Numbered from the stretch's first letter, positions 1 through 5,645 are shown. The stretch: DNA of 5,657 nt from a bacterium UBP1_UBA4771 (GCA_002403295.1 DHHN01000032.1:8557-14213), one strand, 5' to 3'. Numbers and translations: made by a program. The notes: generated by a model not told the origin, from the sequence alone.

Positions 1-308
1 TCGGCGCCGCCGCCGCGGCGGACGAGCTCCGCGGCGACCGCGATGGAGGGGGCCGTGTTGCGGCCGACGGGCTCGATGAAGATATGCGCGGGAGGAAGCG
101 CCGGCAACTCCTCATGTATCGCGGACGCCTGCTCTTCGATCGTGAGGAGAAAGATCCGCTCGGGAGGGATGAACGCCGCGAGGCGGCGCCATGTGAGGGA
201 GAGCATCGATCCGGCGCCCGTGACGTCGAGGAGCTGTTTCGGCCGCGCGCCCCGGCTGCGCGGCCAGAACCGCTTTCCCTTGCCCCCCGCGAGAATGACG
301 CCGTACAC
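1..308 (-). CDS. manC: Mannose-1-phosphate guanylyltransferase, N-terminal part (truncated by window edge)
   Basis: The product makes GDP-mannose from mannose-1-phosphate and GTP in the cytoplasm, the donor for mannose, fucose or rhamnose units of surface glycans. About 102 residues are visible. The nucleotidyltransferase signature VILAGGKGKRFWPRSR begins at residue 4 and is followed by PKQ at 23-25. This order (GG, RFWP, SR, PKQ) is typical of ManC-type enzymes. The further family motif EPVGRNTAPSIA lies near residues 80-95. The rest of the gene, including a possible phosphomannose isomerase domain, is off the left edge. I chose the GTG at 306-308 because it puts the signature at the usual distance from the N terminus. 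It is two codons after the TGA of the upstream mutase gene, in the same frame, and has an AGGGAGGA ribosome site about 10 bases upstream inside the mutase's last codons. The neighbouring mutase supplies its substrate, so co-transcription and translational coupling are likely. An ATG nearer the ribosome site is in a frame that gives no recognisable protein. Confidence 0.9.
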   Translation of the reverse strand, partial: MYGVILAGGKGKRFWPRSRGARPKQLLDVTGAGSMLSLTWRRLAAFIPPERIFLLTIEEQASAIHEELPALPPAHIFIEPVGRNTAPSIAVAAELVRRGGGA

Positions 309-314
309 GGGGAA

Positions 315-1697
315 TCATTCCTCCCTGAGCGCCGACACGTCGAGATGCGCGGCGAGGGCGTCCGCGATCTCCCGGCGGATGACGCCGAGCTGCTCCGTCG
401 TCGAGGCTTCGAACCTGAGAACGAGCGCGGGCTGCGTGTTCGAGGCGCGGACGAGCCCCCAGCCGCCGTCGAAGACGACCCGCGCGCCGTCGACGTCGAT
501 CACGCGATGGGTCTTCCGGAAGCGCTCGCGAACCGCGTCGACGACGGCGAATTTCCTGTCGTCCGGGCAATCGACCCGGATCTCGGGAGTCGACTCGTAG
601 CGCGGGAGATCGGCGAGAAGCGCGCTGAGCGGCGCGGAGCCGCGCGCGACGATCTCGAGAAGACGGCATGCCGCGTAGAGCGCGTCGTCGAAGCCGAAGT
701 ACCGGTCCGCGAAAAAGAGGTGCCCGCTCATCTCGCCCGCGAGCAGCGCCCCCGTCTCGCGCATCTTTTTCTTGATGAGGGAATGCCCCGCCTTCCACAT
801 GAGGGGCGTTCCGCCGTGCCGCGCGATGTCGTCCTCGAGCGCCCGCGAGCACTTGACCTCGAAGATGACCGTCGAGCCCGGATGCGCCGCGAGGACGTCG
901 CGCGCGAAGAGCGCGAGCAGCCGGTCTCCCCAGAGGATCTCGCCCCGGTCGTCGATGACGCCGAGGCGGTCCGAATCCCCGTCGAACGCGACCCCGAGCT
1001 CGAGACGGCGATCGAGCACGACGTCGCGCAGCGCGCGGACGTTTTCGGGAACGGTGGGATCGGGGTGGTGATTCGGGAACGTGCCGTCGGGCTCCATGAA
1101 GAGCTCGACCGGCCGCTGGCCGAGCGCGGCGAAGAGCTCGCCCGCCACGAGCCCCGAGGTGCCGTTGCCGCCGTCGGCGGCGAACGCGACGGGGCGGTCG
1201 ACGGCGATCCCGCTGGCGATGTGCCCGACATATTCGTGCCGGGCCTCGCGGCTCTCGATCCGGCCGCCGCCCGGCTCGGGAAGATCCCCCTCGGCGAGAC
1301 GGCGCAGCTCGAGGATGTCGTCGCCGTAGATCGTTCCCTCGCCGCGGAGCACCTTGAAACCGTTGTAGTGCCCCGGATTGTGGCTCGCGGTGATCATGAC
1401 GCCGCCGCGATAGCCCCACGCCTTCGCGGCGAAGTAGAATACGGGGGTCGGAACGGCGCCGACGTCGACGACGTTCGCGCCGCCTCTCCGGAGCCCGTCG
1501 GCGAGCGCCTCGAAGAACCGGTCGCTCGACCGGCGGACGTCCCGTCCGACGACCGCGTCCCGGATCCCCTCGCGCGCGAGCGTCGCCGCGACGGCGAGGC
1601 CGAGGCGCCGCACGAGGTCATCGGTGAGATCGACGTCGACGACGCCCCTGATGTCGTACTCGCGGAAGATATGAGGCGGAAAACAGGCGTGCTTCAT
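315..1697 (-). CDS. manB: Phosphomannomutase/phosphoglucomutase (alpha-D-phosphohexomutase family)
   Basis: This 460-residue enzyme interconverts hexose-6-phosphate and hexose-1-phosphate (mannose and probably glucose) through a phosphoserine and a bisphosphorylated intermediate. It closely matches the AlgC type of Pseudomonas in length and motif spacing. The N terminus has the FREYDIRG signature (11-18). The catalytic serine is S105 in TASHNP (103-108). The metal loop is DGDSDR (239-244), the sugar-selecting loop is GEMSGH (321-326), and the phosphate-binding loop of the C-terminal domain is RASNTQP (417-423). All key residues are present, so it should be active. The start is ATG with AGGGGAG 7 bases upstream, and only 18 bases separate it from the end of rplI, so it probably rides on the ribosomal protein transcript. 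Followed by manC, it completes the route from mannose-6-phosphate to GDP-mannose. Whether glucose is also a physiological substrate cannot be told from sequence; the symbol could equally be algC. Confidence 0.95.
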   Translation of the reverse strand: MKHACFPPHIFREYDIRGVVDVDLTDDLVRRLGLAVAATLAREGIRDAVVGRDVRRSSDRFFEALADGLRRGGANVVDVGAVPTPVFYFAAKAWGYRGGVMITASHNPGHYNGFKVLRGEGTIYGDDILELRRLAEGDLPEPGGGRIESREARHEYVGHIASGIAVDRPVAFAADGGNGTSGLVAGELFAALGQRPVELFMEPDGTFPNHHPDPTVPENVRALRDVVLDRRLELGVAFDGDSDRLGVIDDRGEILWGDRLLALFARDVLAAHPGSTVIFEVKCSRALEDDIARHGGTPLMWKAGHSLIKKKMRETGALLAGEMSGHLFFADRYFGFDDALYAACRLLEIVARGSAPLSALLADLPRYESTPEIRVDCPDDRKFAVVDAVRERFRKTHRVIDVDGARVVFDGGWGLVRASNTQPALVLRFEASTTEQLGVIRREIADALAAHLDVSALREE

Positions 1698-1715
1698 CTC
1701 CGCGCTCCCCTGCGG

Positions 1716-2159
1716 CTACTCCTTCACGACCCACACCTTCACCGGAACCTCGACCTCGCGGTGCAGCCGCACGGGCACCGTGTAGACGCCGAGCTTCTTG
1801 ATCGGCTCTTCGAGAACGACCATCTTGTGGTCGACGGCGAAGCCCTGTTCGGTGATGGCCTTCGCGATGTCGTGCCCCGTCACGGAGCCGTAGAGCTTGT
1901 CCTCCTCGCCCGCCTGCACGACGAGCGTGCAGGAGATGCCTTTCATCTTTTCGGCGAGGGCCATGACGGAGACCTTGAGCTTCGCGTCACGCGAGGCGTG
2001 CAGCTTGTTCTCCTCGGCGAGAACCCGCTTCTGGCCGTCCGTCGCCGGAACCGCGAACCGCTTCGGGAAGAGGTAGTTCCGCGCGTAGCCGTCCTTCACG
2101 CGAACGCGGTCGCCGCGCTCCCCGAGCCCCTGGACCTTCTGCCTGAGGATCACTTCCAT
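1716..2159 (-). CDS. rplI: 50S ribosomal protein L9
   Basis: L9 (147 residues) binds 23S rRNA near the base of the L1 stalk and extends away from the large subunit; in E. coli it affects reading-frame maintenance. The N-terminal RNA-binding domain shows the family signature from G11 to K33, including GERGDRVRVKDGYARNYLFPK. A charged linker helix follows at about 41-75, and then the C-terminal domain with GSVT at 91-94 and a basic beta-rich end. The length is close to the 149 residues of E. coli L9. ATG is preceded by AGGGGAG at 6 bases. The gap to the rpsR stop is 12 bases, giving the classic rpsF-rpsR-rplI order. In many bacteria dnaB follows; here a sugar-phosphate mutase follows after 18 bases. 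Confidence 0.97.
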   Translation of the reverse strand: MEVILRQKVQGLGERGDRVRVKDGYARNYLFPKRFAVPATDGQKRVLAEENKLHASRDAKLKVSVMALAEKMKGISCTLVVQAGEEDKLYGSVTGHDIAKAITEQGFAVDHKMVVLEEPIKKLGVYTVPVRLHREVEVPVKVWVVKE

Positions 2160-2171
2160 GGTACTCTCCCC

Positions 2172-2420
2172 TCAGCGATAGTATTCCCTGACGTACGGGA
2201 GGAGCGCGATGAATCGCGCCTTCTTGATCGCGCGGGTCAGCACCCGCTGGTGCCACGCGCACGTGCCGGTGATGCGCCGCGGCGTGATCTTGCCGCGCTC
2301 GGTGACGAAGCGGCTGAGAAATCCCTGATCCTTGTAATCGATGACGAGCCGGTCGATGCAGAACCGGCACGGCTTCGTCGGCATCGGACGCTTTTCCTTC
2401 TTCTTCCGTTCGTTCCGCAT
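2172..2420 (-). CDS. rpsR: 30S ribosomal protein S18, form with cysteine pair
   Basis: S18 (82 residues) binds the platform of the 30S subunit as a heterodimer with S6, whose gene is directly upstream. Recognition rests on the basic N terminus, the IDYKDQGFLSRFVTERGKI block (27-45), PRRITGT (47-53) and the LPYV end. The protein keeps C18 and C21 (CRFC), C54 and H57 (CAWH), consistent with the cysteine-containing, metal-binding variant of S18 found in some lineages; many others have lost these residues. The start at 2418-2420 has GGAGGA 7 bases upstream. A second in-frame ATG at codon 13 lacks such a site. The gap to rpsF is 34 bases. The ssb gene often found between rpsF and rpsR is absent. 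Confidence 0.97.
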   Translation of the reverse strand: MRNERKKKEKRPMPTKPCRFCIDRLVIDYKDQGFLSRFVTERGKITPRRITGTCAWHQRVLTRAIKKARFIALLPYVREYYR

Positions 2421-2454
2421 GATATGGTCCTCCGTGTATGGTTCGATGACGGCG

Positions 2455-2769
2455 TTAGGCCCGCGGCAGCTCGGCCGGCCGCGGCTTTTCCTCGACGACG
2501 ATCATGTGGCGAAGCACGGTTTCGTCGAACCCGAACACGCGGTTGAGCTCCTTGAGGATCTCGTTGGTGCCGCCGAAGCGCATGAACGTGTAGTAGCCCT
2601 CGAACTGCTTCTTTATGGGAAAGGCGAGCCGGCGCTTGCCCCACTGATCGAGCGCCTGCACGAGCCCCTGGCGGGACGTCACGATCTCGCTGTAGCGAAC
2701 GGCCTTGTCTTTCACCGTTTGTTCGTCGAGGGCGGGATTGAGAATATAGATGCACTCGTAGGTGCGCAT
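2455..2769 (-). CDS. rpsF: 30S ribosomal protein S6
   Basis: S6 (104 residues) pairs with S18 on the central domain of 16S rRNA. The sequence opens MRTYECIYILNP, a standard S6 start, and continues with WGKRRLAFPIKKQFEGYY (43-60), the most conserved block, and VLRHMIVV (85-92). The C-terminal extension is short (EEKPRPAELPRA), without the long acidic or glutamate tail of some S6 proteins. The reading frame is open further upstream to a TTG at 2794-2796, which would add nine residues. I prefer the ATG at 2767-2769 because GGGAGGA sits 8 bases before it and the protein then begins exactly where the family does. It is the first gene after a strong predicted promoter and a structured leader, so it is probably under feedback control by the S6:S18 complex. 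Confidence 0.97.
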   Translation of the reverse strand: MRTYECIYILNPALDEQTVKDKAVRYSEIVTSRQGLVQALDQWGKRRLAFPIKKQFEGYYTFMRFGGTNEILKELNRVFGFDETVLRHMIVVEEKPRPAELPRA

Positions 2770-2777
2770 CGAATAAT

Positions 2778-2784
2778 TCCTCCC
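2778..2784 (-). promoter_or_regulatory. rpsF ribosome binding site
   Basis: The minus strand reads GGGAGGA, ending 8 bases before the ATG at 2769. It decides the rpsF start in favour of that ATG over the upstream TTG at 2796. Five of its bases (GGAGG, 2779-2783) can pair with the loop of the leader hairpin at 2800-2833, so the site may be switched by RNA structure. Confidence 0.85.
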
Positions 2785-2799
2785 TTCGGACTTCAAGCG

Positions 2800-2833
2800 A
2801 CTTTCATCGGGGCCGGAGAGGCGCCGTGAAAGT
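2800..2833 (-). promoter_or_regulatory. Leader hairpin upstream of rpsF, candidate S6:S18 autoregulatory element
   Basis: Read on the minus strand, ACTTTCA (2833-2827) pairs perfectly with TGAAAGT (2806-2800). Inside are CGG:CCG, a C-C mismatch, then GCC:GGC closing a UCUCC loop (2819-2815), with one bulged A. This makes an interrupted stem of 13 base pairs. The loop can pair with the rpsF ribosome site, with one G-U pair, to form a pseudoknot. Established knowledge: the rpsF 5' leaders of many bacteria carry an RNA motif bound by the S6:S18 dimer. I infer, from position and structure only, that this is the local equivalent. A competing small hairpin with a GAAA tetraloop (2798-2809) uses the same bases as the outer stem. 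Confidence 0.45.
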
Positions 2834-2846
2834 AGGGATTTATGTG

Positions 2847-2864
2847 GGCAGGCGATTCCCTGCC
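2847..2864 (-). promoter_or_regulatory. Second hairpin near the 5' end of the rpsF leader
   Basis: GGCAGG and CCTGCC form a perfect 6-bp stem around a 6-base loop. It lies just downstream of the predicted transcription start (about 2871), so it would cap the 5' end of the transcript. No run of T follows it on the minus strand, so a terminator for pth is unlikely. It may stabilise the mRNA or be part of the ribosomal-protein-binding leader. Confidence 0.4.
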
Positions 2865-2877
2865 GTGTGTATGCGGC

Positions 2878-2906
2878 AATATAACACGCGGCCGTCGCGC
2901 GGTCAA
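2878..2906 (-). promoter_or_regulatory. Predicted sigma-70 type promoter of the rpsF-rpsR-rplI operon
   Basis: On the minus strand the -35 hexamer TTGACC (2906-2901) is followed by a 17-base spacer and the -10 hexamer TATATT (2883-2878). TGT immediately before the -10 provides an extended -10 element. The match to consensus is 5 of 6 at both hexamers, with ideal spacing, in a region that is otherwise very GC-rich. The -35 contains the pth stop codon TGA. Transcription should start near 2871, giving a leader of about 100 bases before rpsF. Confidence 0.7.
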
Positions 2907-3541
2907 GCGGCTCCGCCGCCCTCTCCGCCGCCCTCCCGGTCGCCCCCCGGTCCCGCCGGTCCCCGGCCCCCCGTCCCGCCCGAGCGGTTGTACCGCTGCA
3001 TCGCCTCGGCGAGGCCGCGGCGAACCGCGAGCTCGACGGCCTCGGCGGCTGCCTCGACGGCCGCGCCGGCCGCCTCCCGCTCCTCGTCGAGGAACTCCAT
3101 CAGCACGAAATCGGCCCAATCGACCCCCTCCGGCGCACCGCCGATGCCGAGGCGGAGCCGCGGAAAGGCCTCCGTGCCGAGCCGGTCGATGATCGAGGCG
3201 AGCCCGTTGTGCCCGCCGCTCCCGCCCCCCATGCGAAAGCGCAGCTTGCCGAGGGGCAGGTTGATGTCGTCGCTCACGACGAGGAGCCCCGAAGGGCGGA
3301 GCCCGGAGAGGCGGCTCACCGCCGCTCCCGATTCGTTCATGTAGGTGAGGGGCTTGAGAAGGACGATCGTCCGCCCCGCGGCGCGCCAGCGCGCCTCCTG
3401 CGCCGGACCGCCGACGCGCCGCCACGAAAGGGAGTGGCGGCGCGACAGAACGTCGAGCGCGAGAAAGCCGAGATTGTGTCTCGTGGAGCGGTAGCGCGCG
3501 CCGGGGTTTCCGAGTCCGCACACGACCGAGATCTGCTCCAT
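2903..3541 (-). CDS. pth: Peptidyl-tRNA hydrolase
   Basis: Pth (212 residues) cleaves peptidyl-tRNAs that drop off ribosomes, recycling tRNA in the cytoplasm. The signature GLGNPGARYRSTRHNLGF (9-26) contains N12 and the catalytic H22. KPLTYMNESG (63-72) contains N69, D91 lies in the SDDINLPLG block, and GGGSGGHNGL (105-114) contains N112. These correspond to N10, H20, N68, D93 and N114 of the E. coli enzyme, so the active site is complete. Beyond residue 187 (after MQRYNRS) the protein carries a tail of about 25 residues made mostly of Gly, with Pro, Arg, Glu and Ala, which is not part of the usual fold. The ATG at 3539-3541 is 6 bases after the rplY stop. Its ribosome site (AAGGA) is weak and about 13 bases away, so translational coupling to rplY is likely. 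Confidence 0.97.
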   Translation of the reverse strand: MEQISVVCGLGNPGARYRSTRHNLGFLALDVLSRRHSLSWRRVGGPAQEARWRAAGRTIVLLKPLTYMNESGAAVSRLSGLRPSGLLVVSDDINLPLGKLRFRMGGGSGGHNGLASIIDRLGTEAFPRLRLGIGGAPEGVDWADFVLMEFLDEEREAAGAAVEAAAEAVELAVRRGLAEAMQRYNRSGGTGGRGPAGPGGDREGGGEGGGAA

Positions 3542-3547
3542 GGAACG

Positions 3548-4234
3548 CTACTTTTCCTTTTTCTCTTCCCCGCCTTCCGCTTCCTCTCCCTCGGCTTCCT
3601 CGCCCTCCTCGGGAGCGACCGCCGCTTCGGGCGCGGCTCCCGGCTCCGGAACGAGGGCCTCGAGCTTCTTCGGCGCCGAGACGTGCGCGATCGTCACGTG
3701 CCCGTCGTCGACGAAATCGAGATCCGGGTAGAGCGCGATGAGGTCGGAGACGTGGAGCGACTGGCCGATCATGAGCGCGGATACGTCGATCGAGAGCTTT
3801 TCCGGTATCTCCATCGGCTTCACGTCGATAATCACCTCGCGGACGCCGTGATCGAGGACGCCGCCCTGATCCTTGACGCCGGCCGGGATCCCCGCGAGCT
3901 CGACCGGCACGCCGATGTGGAGCTTCTCGTCGATCGAGATGCGCAGGAGATCGAGATGTAGCACGTTCCCCGTCACGGGGTGATGCTGTACGTCGCGCAC
4001 GAGCGTGAGGATCGTGCCTTCGTCCGCGCCCTCGATATCGAGATTGAGGATCATGTGCTCGCTCGTCGCCGCGTGCAGGATGTGCCAGAGGTCCTTCTGT
4101 CCCACGCTGAGGTTGATCGGCTCGCGCTTGTGCCCGTACAGAATCGCCGGGACCTCGCCCGTGCGGCGGAGCCTGCTCGCCAGTTTCTTGCCGTCCGCCT
4201 CCCGCATGCGGGACTTGAGATTCATGTGCTTCAT
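3548..4234 (-). CDS. rplY: 50S ribosomal protein L25, long CTC/TL5 form
   Basis: The product binds 5S rRNA in the large subunit; in Bacillus the related CTC is a general stress protein. It has 228 residues: an L25-like domain at about 1-95 (GEVPAILYGHK at 26-36; VRDVQHHPVTGNVLHLDLLRI at 79-99), then the CTC/TL5-type C-terminal beta domain to about 188 (PVELAGIPAGVKDQGGVLDH; SIDVSALMIGQSLHVSDL). A tail follows that is rich in Ala, Pro, Glu and Gly and ends in charged Glu/Lys residues, as in many long L25 proteins. The reading frame is open further upstream into prs, but GGAGGA at 4239-4244 and the start of homology point to the ATG at 4232-4234. A second ATG three codons later is possible. The gap to prs is 14 bases, so the two are co-transcribed. 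Confidence 0.95.
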   Translation of the reverse strand: MKHMNLKSRMREADGKKLASRLRRTGEVPAILYGHKREPINLSVGQKDLWHILHAATSEHMILNLDIEGADEGTILTLVRDVQHHPVTGNVLHLDLLRISIDEKLHIGVPVELAGIPAGVKDQGGVLDHGVREVIIDVKPMEIPEKLSIDVSALMIGQSLHVSDLIALYPDLDFVDDGHVTIAHVSAPKKLEALVPEPGAAPEAAVAPEEGEEAEGEEAEGGEEKKEK

Positions 4235-4248
4235 ATCTTCCTCCGAAG

Positions 4249-5184
4249 CTATGCAAACAGGTCGCTGATCGACTCTCCCGTGTGGATGCGGCGTATCGCC
4301 TCTCCGAGAAGCGGCGACACGTCGAGCACCGTAATCTTCCGGCACGCGGGAGATCCCGTGACGGGAATGGAGTTCGTGACGATGACTTCCTCGATCGGAG
4401 AGTTTTCGATCCTCTTGAACGTCTCTCCGGCGAAGACGGCGTGCGTCGCCGCGGCGATGATCCGCCGCGCGCCCGCTTCCTTGAGAACCGCTGCCGCCTG
4501 CGTGGTCGTCCCGGCCGTGCTGATCATGTCGTCGAGGATGACGATATCGCTCCCTTTGACCTCGCCGATGATATTCATGACCTCCGACTGGTCGGCCGCG
4601 ATGCGCCGCTTGTCAACGATCGCCAGGTTCGCTCCGAGGCGCTTCGCGAAGGCGCGCCCCATCTTTATGCCGCCGACGTCGGGCGATACGACGGTCACCT
4701 TCTTCAAATTTTTCCCCTGAATATATTCAAAGAGCACCGGGGCCGCAAAAAGATTATCGACCTGAATGTCGAAAAATCCCTGAATCTGCGCGGCGTGCAG
4801 CTCGAGGGCGAGCACCCGCCCGGCGCCGGCCGTCGTGATGAGGTTGGCGACGAGTTTCGCCGATATCGGCACCCGCGGCTGGTCCTTGCGGTCCTGCCGC
4901 GCGTAGCCATAGTACGGGATGACGGCCGTGATGCGGTCCGCCGACGCCCGCCGGCAGGCGTCGATGAGCAGGAGAAGCTCCATGAGGTTTTCCGCGGGCG
5001 CGAAGGTCCCCTGTATGATGAACACGTCTCGCCCGCGGATGTTGTCGAGAATGCGCACCTTGATCTCGCCGTCGGTGAAGCGGCCGATCTCGAGGTCGCA
5101 GAGCGTCACGCGGAGGTGCGCCGCTATCTTCTTCGCAAGCTCGGGGTTGGCGGATCCCGCAAGAATCTTCAGCTCGTCGTTCAT
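4249..5184 (-). CDS. prs: Ribose-phosphate pyrophosphokinase (PRPP synthetase)
   Basis: Prs makes 5-phosphoribosyl-1-pyrophosphate from ribose-5-phosphate and ATP, feeding purine, pyrimidine, NAD, His and Trp synthesis. The 311 residues match the class I enzymes of about 315. Visible motifs are RFTDGE (35-40), RRASADRITAVIPYYGYARQD (78-98), metal-binding H130 in ELHAAQIQGFFD, VVSPDVGG (165-172), the flexible-loop basic residues DKRR (191-194) and the ribose-phosphate loop DDMISTAGTT (218-227). It ends with the family-typical EAIRRIHTGESISDLF. The open frame extends upstream through the tRNA gene, but the ATG at 5182-5184 has GGAGGT 8 bases before it (5193-5198) and fits the family N terminus. 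Codons around 4695-4760 are unusually AT-rich for the window. No clear promoter is visible in the short gap upstream, so it may be read from the spoVG side. Confidence 0.97.
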   Translation of the reverse strand: MNDELKILAGSANPELAKKIAAHLRVTLCDLEIGRFTDGEIKVRILDNIRGRDVFIIQGTFAPAENLMELLLLIDACRRASADRITAVIPYYGYARQDRKDQPRVPISAKLVANLITTAGAGRVLALELHAAQIQGFFDIQVDNLFAAPVLFEYIQGKNLKKVTVVSPDVGGIKMGRAFAKRLGANLAIVDKRRIAADQSEVMNIIGEVKGSDIVILDDMISTAGTTTQAAAVLKEAGARRIIAAATHAVFAGETFKRIENSPIEEVIVTNSIPVTGSPACRKITVLDVSPLLGEAIRRIHTGESISDLFA

Positions 5185-5204
5185 CCCGCATAACCTCCGT
5201 ATAG

Positions 5205-5232
5205 AACAAGGAAGGTGACCGCTCCGGTCACC
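5205..5232 (-). terminator. Hairpin with T-rich tail between tRNA-Gln and prs, possible weak terminator
   Basis: GGTGACC (5232-5226) and GGTCACC (5220-5214) form a perfect 7-bp stem with a 5-base loop, followed on the minus strand by TTCCTTGTT. The stem is strong, but the T run is interrupted, so termination would be partial at best. It could instead attenuate prs expression or protect the 3' side after tRNA processing. The rest of the 64-base gap holds only the prs ribosome site. Confidence 0.4.
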
Positions 5233-5248
5233 CTGCCGTCGACCATCA

Positions 5249-5322
5249 TGGTTGGGGAGGGAGGATTCGAACCTCCGATCCAGGATCCAAAGTCCCGTGT
5301 CTTGCCGCTTGACGACTCCCCA
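5249..5322 (-). tRNA. tRNA-Gln (anticodon UUG)
   Basis: The 74-base minus-strand gene folds into a complete cloverleaf. The acceptor stem is TGGGGAG with CTCCCCA, the D stem GTC with GAC, and the anticodon stem CGGGA with TCCTG (one G-U pair) around loop CTTTGGA, so the anticodon is TTG and reads CAA and CAG. The variable region has four bases. The T arm is GGAGG, TTCGAAT, CCTCC. The discriminator base is A and CCA is encoded. A U-A first pair is characteristic of bacterial tRNA-Gln. It lies 26 bases after spoVG, so it may be cut from a shared transcript. A tRNA-Gln next to prs is also known in deltaproteobacterial genomes. Confidence 0.96.
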
Positions 5323-5348
5323 GACGTCCGCAGCCCGGGAGCGCCGCG

Positions 5349-5645
5349 CTAGATGTCGCGCGAGATTTCGACGCCCGCCTCCGTGCTGATGTTGTCCTTT
5401 TCGCTCATGTACGCCTTGATGACCTTTCCCTCGAGCCACGCGCGGGATTCGTTGCTGATCGGATGGGCGATATCCTGAAACGTCCCGTCGGGGCGGCGCC
5501 GGCTCGGCATCGCGACGAAAAGGCCCTTCGCGCCCTCGATGATCTTGAGGCCCCTGATGACGAGCATGTTGTCGAGGGTGATGCTCGCGAAGGCTTTCAG
5601 CTTGTTGTCGTTCCTAACAGAGATTCGAATCTCCGTGATTTCCAT
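5349..5645 (-). CDS. spoVG: SpoVG family nucleic-acid-binding regulator
   Basis: SpoVG proteins are small RNA- and DNA-binding regulators, named from a Bacillus sporulation gene but present in many non-sporulating bacteria, where they affect virulence, envelope or cell-division genes. The 98 residues match the family length. The conserved features are MEITEIRI at the start, KAFASITLDN (17-26), GLFVAMPSRRRPDGTFQDIAHPI (41-63) with the family-defining VAMPS and DIAHPI blocks, and a short variable C-terminal helix region. ATG is preceded by TAGGGGGG, 4 bases away, at the right edge. The promoter would be outside the window. No sporulation genes are visible, so a general post-transcriptional role is more likely than a sporulation role. 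Confidence 0.95.
   Translation of the reverse strand: MEITEIRISVRNDNKLKAFASITLDNMLVIRGLKIIEGAKGLFVAMPSRRRPDGTFQDIAHPISNESRAWLEGKVIKAYMSEKDNISTEAGVEISRDI

Noticed and set aside
112..1419. A minus-strand open frame of 435 codons across the manB-manC junction
   Set aside because: It is an out-of-frame shadow of manB and manC with an Arg/Ala-rich composition. Its ATG near 317 lies by the manC ribosome site, but that frame lacks the nucleotidyltransferase motifs.
84..2546. A plus-strand open frame of 820 codons running antisense to manC, manB, rplI, rpsR and part of rpsF
   Set aside because: It is composed of Arg, Ala, Glu, Asp and Val in the pattern produced by the reverse frame of high-GC genes, shows no known domain, and overlaps five well-recognised genes.
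2770..2796. A nine-residue N-terminal extension of S6 from a TTG start
   Set aside because: The ATG at 2769 has an ideal ribosome site and matches the family start; the extension would have to be translated through that ribosome site.
2847..2864. Hairpin considered as the pth terminator
   Set aside because: No T run follows on the minus strand, and it lies downstream of the predicted rpsF promoter, where a terminator would silence the ribosomal operon.
3209..3961. A plus-strand open frame of 250 codons opposite pth and rplY
   Set aside because: It is antisense to two conserved genes, has no family signature and no separate regulatory context.
2793..4256. A minus-strand open frame of 487 codons across pth and rplY
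   Set aside because: It is out of frame with both clear genes, is very rich in Arg and Gly, and has no recognisable motif.
5185..5439. An N-terminal extension of Prs through the tRNA-Gln gene
   Set aside because: The tRNA is complete, the extension has no homology, and the ATG at 5184 has a GGAGGT site.
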